Below, piece after piece: positions 58,834 through 64,000 of a DNA stretch of 64,000 bases (positions within the stretch are counted from its first letter, which is position 1; every line of letters starts with the position of its first letter). Source of the DNA: Streptomyces sp. SAI-127. GTDB taxonomy: Bacteria; Actinomycetota; Actinomycetes; Streptomycetales; Streptomycetaceae. The DNA lies in NCBI RefSeq assembly GCF_029894425.1, contig NZ_JARXYJ010000001.1:9382501-9446500 (forward strand). Reading direction: 5' to 3'. The translations under genes and the position numbers were made by a program. Under the pieces are notes generated by a model. That model saw only the letters and a list, made by a program, of their open reading frames with translations. It made no database searches and was not told where the DNA came from.

Positions 58834-59045
58834 GCGTCGGCCGTCCGAGGGAGCCGGCCGGGCGTGCTCGGTCCGGCCCGGCGCTTGGATCACGGTGGTC
58901 GGCGGGCGGATCCTCGTGGAGCGGGGTGAACCCGTGCTGCCGGGGCTCACGGACGCGCTGCGTACGCACGGGACGATCGCGCGCCGGATGCAGCAGGGGG
59001 CGTAGGCGTCGGCCGTCGGTGAGGACGTGAGGGAGCCGGCCCGGA
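58699..59045. repeat. Tandem duplication of the 3' end of the amidohydrolase gene
   Basis: Bases 58699-58869 recur as 58870-59045, about 172 bases apart (for example the CGGTGGTCGG block at 58721 and 58893, and the stop at 58831 and 59003). Only about five differences occur over the roughly 130 bases of coding part. The second copy encodes an identical-type tail with two changed residues (Pro to Thr, Lys to Thr), but it is not joined to a gene. Confidence 0.85.
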
Positions 59046-59053
59046 CCGCTCGG

Positions 59054-59638
59054 TCAGGCCCGGCGGCGGGTCCACAGTGGTTCGGTGAGAGCCCAGTCCC
59101 GTTCCCACTCGGCGAGCCGGTGGCGGGCCGCCGCACCGCGGACGAGTGTGTGGCCGAGGAGGATCACCGCGATCGCGGCGCCCGCGCCACAGGCACCCAT
59201 CGTCACCGTGTGCTGCCAGACCGCGGTCTCGTCCGGCGGCGGGGCCACGCTCCGGCCCCGGGAGTCGAACCACACGTCGACCTTCTCGCCCTGGTCGGTA
59301 CCCGTCGGGACCCGGGCGGTGGCCGTCTTCGCGGCGCCACCGGCCTCCGTCCAGCGCACGGTCACCCGGTAGGAGCGCTCCCGGCCGCCCTGGACCGTGG
59401 GCAGCGAGTCCGGGACCCTGCCGACGACCTCCGCGCGGACCCGGTGGCGTTCGGAGCGCTGCGCGGCCGCCACCGCACGGGCGTCGTCATGGGCCCACCA
59501 GCCCACGACCGCGCCCACCAGCGGGGCACCCAGCAGCATCAGAGCAGTGACGGCCAGCACCGTCCACGCCTCGACGACGTCCGACCGGCGCCTGAGCGGA
59601 TTACGCCGCCAGCGCCAGCCGCGCACCCGGGTTCGCAT
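59054..59638 (-). CDS. Rv1733c-family membrane protein
   Basis: This 194-residue protein has two hydrophobic helices, one near residues 25-48 (AWTVLAVTALMLLGAPLVGAV) and one near 145-165 (GACGAGAAIAVILLG). An extracytoplasmic beta-rich segment lies between them with VGRVPDSLPTVQGG, RVTVRWTEAGGAAKTATARV and DVWFDSRGRSV. The layout matches the Rv1733c family of actinobacterial membrane proteins. No function is known. It has basic residues at both ends. It is preceded by the amidohydrolase duplication and converges with it. Confidence 0.85.
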   Translation of the reverse strand: MRTRVRGWRWRRNPLRRRSDVVEAWTVLAVTALMLLGAPLVGAVVGWWAHDDARAVAAAQRSERHRVRAEVVGRVPDSLPTVQGGRERSYRVTVRWTEAGGAAKTATARVPTGTDQGEKVDVWFDSRGRSVAPPPDETAVWQHTVTMGACGAGAAIAVILLGHTLVRGAAARHRLAEWERDWALTEPLWTRRRA

Positions 59639-59738
59639 GTCGACCTCCGCACCACGCCCGCCTGCGAGTGGTCACACAGATGTAGTACCCCTCCATCCGC
59701 GTCGTTCACTTGTGGGGGAGCGCACATGCGCACCACCG

Positions 59739-60491
59739 TCAGCCGAAGCGCTCGATCCGGATACGGTCCACCGGCTGACCGGCCTCCACCAGCAGCCGCG
59801 AGGCGTGCTCGGCGAACGCGTTGGATCCACACACATAAGCCTCCCACCCACCCTCGGGCTGCGCAGCCAGGAGCGGCGCCACATGTGCGGCCGCCATACG
59901 TCCCACCGGCACCCCCTGGGGAGCGCTCCGAGTGAACACAGGGATCGTCTCGGCGCCCAACTCCCGCGCGTAGATGAGTTCCTCGGGGCTGCGCGCCGAC
60001 ACCAGCAGCCGCAGCGGCACGGACAGCCCTCGCGCCCGGTGGTGCCGCACCATCGACATCAGCGGTACGACCCCGGAGCCGGCCCCGATCAGCAGCGCGG
60101 GCCGGTCGCCGGGCCAGGCGAAGAACCCGCTGAGCGGCCCGCGCACCTCGACCTCGTCACCGGGCTCCGCCACCTCGTGGAACCACCCCGAGACCTCACC
60201 GCCCTCGACACGGTCCAAGGTCAGCTCGATGTGCCCGGAGTCCTCCGGCGGGGAGGCGATCGAGTAGTGGCGCTGGGCCGTGTAGCCGTCCTCGGCGGTC
60301 AGCCTCAGCATCAGATGCTGGCCGGGCAGATGCCCCTGCCAGGAGGGCACCGCGAAACGGAACGTGGCGGCGTACGGGGTCTCGCGGCGGACCTCGGTGA
60401 GCGTGGCGGTCTGCCACTCGGCGGCGCGGTTGCTCACCTCGATACGTCCTGGCACCGCGAACCGCGTGACGGGGGCGAAGGTCTCAGTCAC
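59739..60491 (-). CDS. FAD/NAD(P)-binding oxidoreductase, ferredoxin reductase-like
   Basis: This 250-residue protein has the FNR-type FAD domain followed by the NAD(P) domain. The FAD-binding pieces are TAQRHYSIASPPEDSG near residue 72 and the nucleotide pieces are ALLIGAGSGVVPLMSM near 132 and YVCGSNAFAEH near 225. No [2Fe-2S] domain is present. It overlaps the molybdopterin oxidoreductase gene by 8 bases, so it probably supplies electrons to, or accepts them from, that enzyme. It is on the same strand just downstream. Confidence 0.9.
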   Translation of the reverse strand: MTETFAPVTRFAVPGRIEVSNRAAEWQTATLTEVRRETPYAATFRFAVPSWQGHLPGQHLMLRLTAEDGYTAQRHYSIASPPEDSGHIELTLDRVEGGEVSGWFHEVAEPGDEVEVRGPLSGFFAWPGDRPALLIGAGSGVVPLMSMVRHHRARGLSVPLRLLVSARSPEELIYARELGAETIPVFTRSAPQGVPVGRMAAAHVAPLLAAQPEGGWEAYVCGSNAFAEHASRLLVEAGQPVDRIRIERFG

Positions 60492-61089
60492 CGGAGTACC
60501 GCTGCTCCTCCCACGGGTTGCCCCGCGCGTGATAGCCGTTCTGCTCCCAGAAACCCGGCTCGTCGTGATCCAGCAGCGTCAGCCCCGCCACCCACTTGGC
60601 GCTCTTCCAGAAGTACAGGTGCGGCACCAGCAGCCGCGCCGGCCCGCCGTGTTCGGCGGGCAGCGGCTTCCCGTCGTACTCCCACGCGATCCACGCCCGC
60701 CCGCCGGTCAGGTCCGCGAGCGGCAGGTTCGTGGTGTACCCGGTGTGCGAGTACGCGACGGCATGGGTGGCGGACCCATGGGGCCGGACCACAGCCAGGA
60801 ACGCGTCCAGCGACACACCCGCGAACCGCACCCCGAACTTCGACCAGCTCGTCACGCAGTGGATGTCGCCCTCGTAGGCCGACGCGGGCAGCGAGTGCGC
60901 CTCGTCCCAGTCCCAGGTGCGCGGCTGTTCGACCAGTCCGTCCACCCGGAACGTCCAGTCGGCGGGCGAGAGGTCCGGCGTGACCTCGGCGGAGAGCACG
61001 GGCCAGTCGTCGCCCGCGTCGTACTGGCCCGGCGGGAGCCCGGTGTTCTGGGCGCGGGGGCGTCCGGTGAAGCCTCGGGTGACGTTCAT
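60484..61089 (-). CDS. Molybdopterin-dependent oxidoreductase, sulfite-oxidase/MsrP-like
   Basis: This 201-residue protein is the SUOX/MsrP-type Moco domain. The Mo-ligating Cys is in GDIHCVTSWSKFG near residue 78; GYTTNLPLADLTGG and WEYDGKPLPAEHGGPARLLVPHLYF are characteristic. No Tat or Sec signal is visible, so the enzyme appears cytoplasmic, unlike periplasmic MsrP. The following gene is an FNR-like flavoprotein (8-base overlap) that probably forms its electron chain. The substrate may be methionine sulfoxide, sulfite or another S- or N-oxide. Confidence 0.9.
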   Translation of the reverse strand: MNVTRGFTGRPRAQNTGLPPGQYDAGDDWPVLSAEVTPDLSPADWTFRVDGLVEQPRTWDWDEAHSLPASAYEGDIHCVTSWSKFGVRFAGVSLDAFLAVVRPHGSATHAVAYSHTGYTTNLPLADLTGGRAWIAWEYDGKPLPAEHGGPARLLVPHLYFWKSAKWVAGLTLLDHDEPGFWEQNGYHARGNPWEEQRYSGD

Positions 61090-61260
61090 GCCTTAAACCG
61101 TACGCTGTCGCCGCACCCTGCTCCGTCCCAGGTCAGTGCCCCGATCATTGCGGCCGTATGAACACTGGGCGGGGCCGGGAATAGCCGTCGCGCGCCGCTC
61201 CTTGGCGCTGGAGTGCCGGGACGGTGTCCCGGTGACAGTGCGAGGAGAGCGAGGAAGCAG

Positions 61261-62187
61261 ATGCCCAAGGCGTACGTCTTCACGCGGTACGGCGGACCGG
61301 AGACCGAGGCGTTCGTGGACGTGGACCGGCCGAGCCCCGGACCCGGTCAGCTCCTGGTGGCCGTCCGTGCGGCGGGCGTGAACCCGGTGGACTGGAAGAT
61401 CCGCTCGGGCTACCGGCGCCCCGGCGACAGCGGTGACCGTGCCTTCCCCGCGGTGCTCGGCAGCGAGGTCTCCGGTGTCGTGGCGGAGCTCGGCGAGGAT
61501 GTCGAGGGGTTCGCGGTCGGGGACGACGTCTTCGGCAACACGCTCAGCGGAGGCTACGCCGAGTACACCCTGGTGCCGGTCGTGATCGCCGCGCACAAGC
61601 CCGCCGAACTGTCCCACGTGGCCGCCGCCACCCTGCCCGTCGCCGCCGCGACCGCCTACGACGGGGTCCGCCAGCTCGATCTGCCCCGGGGCGCGACGCT
61701 GCTGGTGACCGGCGCGGGCGGGGGAGTCGGCGCGGCGGCCGTGCAGATCGCCCGTGCCTTCGGGCTTCGCGTGGTCGGCGTCGCGAGCGAGGGCAAGAAG
61801 GACTTCGTCGAGTCGCTCGGCGCCGAGCACGTCTCCTCCGGGCCGGCCTGGGCCGAGCGGGCCCGGGCGGCCGCGCCGGACGGCATCGACGGGGTGTACG
61901 ACCTCGTCGGCGGCGAAGTGCTCGCCGAGGCCGCCGAGTTGCTCACCGACCGGACGAGGCTGATCACCGCCGGCGCCCCGGAGGAGGACGTGCGGCGGCT
62001 GGGCGGCACCCGCGTGACGAGGGCCCGCGACGCGGCCGTACTGGAGGAGCTGGCGCGGCTCGTGCTCAAGGGCGACCTGGACCCGCACATCACCGAAACG
62101 TTTCCCCTCGACCGTGCCGGCGAGGCGCTGCGCGCGGTCGAGGAAGGCCATGCCCGCGGCAAGACGGTCATCGAGGTCGCCCGATGA
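61261..62187 (+). CDS. NADP-dependent quinone oxidoreductase-like MDR
   Basis: This 308-residue medium-chain dehydrogenase/reductase is of the quinone oxidoreductase (QOR) branch without zinc ligands. It has the N-terminal GroES-like half (VGEL-type: RAAGVNPVDWKIRSG, then PAVLGSEVSGVVAELG) and a Rossmann half with LLVTGAGGGVGAAAVQIAR near residue 145. The end, DRAGEALRAVEEGHARGKTVIEV, is typical. It reduces quinones or enones with NADPH. The ATG follows AGGAAG. It overlaps the GNAT gene by 4 bases. Confidence 0.93.
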   Translation: MPKAYVFTRYGGPETEAFVDVDRPSPGPGQLLVAVRAAGVNPVDWKIRSGYRRPGDSGDRAFPAVLGSEVSGVVAELGEDVEGFAVGDDVFGNTLSGGYAEYTLVPVVIAAHKPAELSHVAAATLPVAAATAYDGVRQLDLPRGATLLVTGAGGGVGAAAVQIARAFGLRVVGVASEGKKDFVESLGAEHVSSGPAWAERARAAAPDGIDGVYDLVGGEVLAEAAELLTDRTRLITAGAPEEDVRRLGGTRVTRARDAAVLEELARLVLKGDLDPHITETFPLDRAGEALRAVEEGHARGKTVIEVAR

Positions 62188-62894
62188 CCGCCGGCGCCCC
62201 GCACGTCCTCGACAACCCCGCCCTCGCCTCCCTGACCGGCCCGCACGCCCACTTCGCCGAGAAGCGCGGCCGGGTCCTCCGTTACCCCGTCGACGTCTCG
62301 CCGTGGCTGGCCCTGCCCGACGAGCCCGACGACGGCGACTGGGCCGACCTCGCGGCGCTCGCGGGCCCCGGCGCAGAGGTACCGCTGACGGCTTACGCGG
62401 GACAGGTCCCGGAGGGCTGGGAGATCACGTTCCACGTCGAGGGCGTCCAGCTGGTGGACGACGGCCTCACCACCGCACCCGACCCGGAGGCGGTCCGGCT
62501 CGGCCCCGCCGACGTCCCCGAGATCCTCGACCTGATCGAACGGACCCGGCCGGGACCCTTCCTGCCCCGCACCATAGAGATGGGCACCTACCTGGGCATA
62601 CGCCGGGGCGGCGCCCTCGTCGCGATGGCGGGGGAACGGCTGCACCCGCCCGGCTGGACGGAGATCAGCGCGGTCTGCACCGACGCCGGAGTCCGCGGCC
62701 AGGGTCTCGCGACCCGGCTGATCCTCGCCGTCGCGCACGGCATACGCGAGCGCGGCGAGACCCCGTTCCTGCACACGGGCGCGAAGAACACCGGTGCCAT
62801 CCGGCTCTACGAGTCCCTCGGCTTCCGGCTCCGGCGCACCACCGCCTTCCTCGCCGCACGGGTGCCCGAGCGGTTGCCGGAGACGGTGTCCTAG
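62184..62894 (+). CDS. GNAT-family N-acetyltransferase
   Basis: This 236-residue protein has an N-terminal extension and a C-terminal GNAT domain (about 120-230). The acetyl-CoA pyrophosphate loop is GVRGQGLATRLILAVAHG near residue 180, followed by PFLHTGAKNTGAIRLYESLGF. This is the FR47-like subgroup. It acetylates an amine of an unknown acceptor. It is translationally coupled to the quinone oxidoreductase gene and converges tail-to-tail with the MarR gene, only 6 bases apart. Confidence 0.9.
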   Translation: MTAGAPHVLDNPALASLTGPHAHFAEKRGRVLRYPVDVSPWLALPDEPDDGDWADLAALAGPGAEVPLTAYAGQVPEGWEITFHVEGVQLVDDGLTTAPDPEAVRLGPADVPEILDLIERTRPGPFLPRTIEMGTYLGIRRGGALVAMAGERLHPPGWTEISAVCTDAGVRGQGLATRLILAVAHGIRERGETPFLHTGAKNTGAIRLYESLGFRLRRTTAFLAARVPERLPETVS

Positions 62895-62900
62895 TCCCCG

Positions 62901-63329
62901 TCAGCCGGACTGCGGCCAGGCGTTGTAACGCACCAGGTACCCGGCGAACCGCTCCAGGTCCTCCGGCGACCAGTCCGCGAGCCGCTCGCCGACGGCCGCG
63001 CGGCGGCTCACGGTGACCTGGCCCAGGATGTGCCGACCCGCCTCGGTCAGATGCAGCACCTGGACCCGGTGGTCCTCCGGGTCCTGGCGCCGTTCGACGA
63101 GACCGGCCCGCTCCAGAGCGGCGACCTGGCGGCTCACCGTGGACTTGTCCAGGGCGTAGTGGGCGGCCAGGTCGGTGGCGCGGCAGCCGTCGCGCTCCTC
63201 GAGATGCCCGAGGAGCGTGTACGACACCAGCGACAGCTCGGGATGCAGGCGGCCCGCCGAGGCCCGGGCCCGTCGCGCGAAGACCGTCATCTCGCGCTGG
63301 ATCGTCTCCACGGCCGTTGCTGCTTCCAC
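62901..63329 (-). CDS. MarR-family transcriptional regulator
   Basis: This 142-residue winged-helix regulator has SLVSYTLLGHLEERDGCRA before the recognition helix region LAAHYALDKSTVSRQVAALERAGLV and the wing RQDPEDHRVQVLHLTEAG. Helices 1 and 6 form the dimer. The upstream region contains GTACT-N8-AGTAC and GTTG-N7-CAAC (63344-63365), a probable operator. The divergent gene is the HemK-like methyltransferase, so it may be regulated, but its long leader suggests independent control. Confidence 0.93.
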   Translation of the reverse strand: MEAATAVETIQREMTVFARRARASAGRLHPELSLVSYTLLGHLEERDGCRATDLAAHYALDKSTVSRQVAALERAGLVERRQDPEDHRVQVLHLTEAGRHILGQVTVSRRAAVGERLADWSPEDLERFAGYLVRYNAWPQSG

Positions 63330-63343
63330 CGGACCTCCCTCGC

Positions 63344-63365
63344 AGTACTGGTTGCAGAGTACAAC
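63344..63365. promoter_or_regulatory. Inverted repeats, probable MarR operator
   Basis: GTACT (63345-63349) faces AGTAC with an 8-base spacer, and GTTG (63351-63354) faces CAAC (63362-63365). They overlap in the region just upstream of the MarR gene (start 63329). Function is inferred from position. Confidence 0.4.
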
Positions 63366-63431
63366 TCGTGCCGTTCTGGGGTAGGGTGGCGCTCCGGCTG
63401 AGGGCGGTCCCAGCCGTGCGGGACCAAGGAG

Positions 63432-63500
63432 GTGAGACCCATCGACGCTGTGTCAGATCGGGTGCTCTCTCCTCGAATCGGCGCGGATCACCGCCCGTAG
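63432..63500 (+). CDS. Candidate leader ORF before the HemK-like gene
   Basis: A perfect ribosome site AAGGAGG lies at 63426-63432, yet no ATG follows. An open frame ending TAG at 63498-63500 can start at GTG 63432 (overlapping the site), at a rare ATC at 63441 with ideal spacing, or at GTG 63450. The longest reading is 22 residues: VRPIDAVSDRV, then LSPRIGADHRP. It ends 46 bases before the methyltransferase ATG and its codons cover the first arm of a hairpin set. Proposed as a regulatory leader peptide only. Confidence 0.4.
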   Translation: MRPIDAVSDRVLSPRIGADHRP

Positions 63501-63529
63501 GTGACCGCGGGAGCACCCTTCGGCTCCCG
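63460..63529 (+). promoter_or_regulatory. Mutually exclusive hairpins (attenuator-like) before the HemK-like gene
   Basis: GGGTGCTC (63460-63467) can pair with GAGCACCC (63511-63518), but the same bases also belong to CGGGAGC (63508-63514), which pairs with GCTCCCG (63523-63529). So the first pairing prevents the second hairpin. The second would lie just before the ribosome site of the methyltransferase gene. A ribosome on the leader ORF would cover the first arm. No T-run follows. Confidence 0.45.
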
Positions 63530-63546
63530 AAAGGCTCTCGGCTTCC

Positions 63547-64000
63547 ATGCCTTCACTCTCTCCCCGCTTCACCTCTGCCGACTCCGTCGTCGCCGCACTC
63601 CGCACCGCGGGCTGTGTCTTCGCCGAGGACGAGGCACGCCTGATCCTCGCCGCCGCCCGCACCCCGGACGAACTGGCCGGCATGGTGGACCGCAGGGTCA
63701 CCGGACACCCCCTCGAACTCGTCGTCGGCTGGGCGGAGTTCCGCGGACTGCGCATCACCGTCGGCCCCGGCGTCTTCGTCCCCCGCCGTCGCACCGAGTT
63801 CCTCGTCGAACAGGCCCTCGCCCAGGCGCCGGACGCCTCCGTCGTCGTGGACCTGTGCTGCGGCTCGGGTGCGGTCGGCGCCGCGCTCGCCGCCGCGCTG
63901 GGCCCGGTCGAGCTGCACGCCGCCGACATCGACCCGGCCGCGGTGGACTGCGCCCGCCGCAACACCGCCGACGCGGGCGGCAGGGCCCACACCGGCGACC
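63547..64000 (+). CDS. HemK-family protein glutamine N5-methyltransferase-like (3' end outside window)
   Basis: The first 151 codons are in the window. An N-terminal helical domain contains ADSVVAALRTAGCVFAEDEA, then the linker PRRRTEFLVEQALAQ, and the SAM-binding domain starts with VVVDLCCGSGAVGAALAAAL and LHAADIDPAAVDCARRN. This matches HemK/PrmC-type enzymes that methylate Gln of release factors or ribosomal proteins; the NPPY catalytic motif would lie beyond the edge. It is not the housekeeping PrmC context (no prfA beside it). The long leader suggests regulated expression. Confidence 0.85.
   Translation, partial: MPSLSPRFTSADSVVAALRTAGCVFAEDEARLILAAARTPDELAGMVDRRVTGHPLELVVGWAEFRGLRITVGPGVFVPRRRTEFLVEQALAQAPDASVVVDLCCGSGAVGAALAAALGPVELHAADIDPAAVDCARRNTADAGGRAHTGD

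Noticed and set aside
63382..63387. TAGGGT as the -10 box of the methyltransferase leader promoter
   Set aside because: It matches Streptomyces -10 elements, but the only TTGCAG -35-like hexamer is 24 bases away, so the pair was not annotated.
1..64000. CRISPR arrays, tRNA or rRNA genes, IS elements, integrases
   Set aside because: No regularly spaced direct repeats, cloverleaf sequences, transposase motifs or attachment sites were found by reading; the 25.4-26.1 kb repeats are imperfect and irregularly spaced.

Overview
The window is chromosomal DNA from a high-GC actinomycete, almost certainly a Streptomyces. The base composition is very high GC, GTG starts are common, genes are packed with 4-base ATGA/GTGA overlaps, and the gene content is typical of the genus: an I36 protease inhibitor, a LacI-controlled GH42 beta-galactosidase, an MptB-type mannosyltransferase, Rv1733c and ECF42/DGPF modules, and a cysteine-type leader peptide. 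No rRNA, tRNA, CRISPR array, IS element or phage gene was seen. It reads as ordinary accessory or core-flank chromosome with several small scars of decay.

Layout. 1-4.7 kb: a two-component system (LuxR-type regulator cut by the window edge, plus its kinase) and an MMPL exporter behind a perfect 20-bp palindrome and a decayed ORF. 4.7-10.5 kb: a blasticidin-S deaminase homologue, an aldo/keto reductase, an exported I36 inhibitor with a lipoprotein, an NCS1 permease followed by the fused stumps of a cysteine hydrolase and an acyl-CoA-dehydrogenase-like enzyme, and an SseB-like protein. 10.8-19.7 kb: a long leftward sulfur operon (leader peptide, alpha/beta hydrolase, sulfurtransferase, ssuC, ssuB, ssuA, ssuD-like monooxygenase, perhaps also a GlcD-type oxidase and an AraC regulator) with a divergent LysR gene. 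19.6-26.5 kb: small regulators and enzymes, a SulP transporter remnant, the LacI/GH42 pair, and a degenerate repeat block.

26.5-34.7 kb: a gluconolactonase-like protein; crcB-DUF190-crcB behind a variant fluoride riboswitch; uppP with a strong terminator; then GntR, an asparagine permease, an L-asparaginase II and aspartate ammonia-lyase, which together import asparagine and convert it to aspartate and fumarate. 35.0-42.2 kb: a nucleotide-sugar and polysaccharide locus. Ugd makes UDP-glucuronate, a UXS-type decarboxylase makes UDP-xylose, GalE is an epimerase and a membrane GT2 synthase polymerises. A convergent beta-helix lipoprotein may process the product. 42.4-48.3 kb: glutaminase, two GT-C glycosyltransferases, a D,D-carboxypeptidase and a short Rho paralogue.

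48.5-64 kb: a methyltransferase; two DGPF proteins with an ECF42 sigma-factor gene broken by a one-base frameshift; an MFS pump; a PadR/SnoaL pair; a beta-lactamase-fold esterase; a CE7 acetyl esterase; an 8-oxoguanine-deaminase-like amidohydrolase whose 3' end is tandemly duplicated; an Rv1733c protein; a molybdopterin oxidoreductase with its flavin reductase; a quinone oxidoreductase and GNAT pair; a MarR regulator; and the start of a HemK-type glutamine methyltransferase behind a candidate leader-peptide attenuator.
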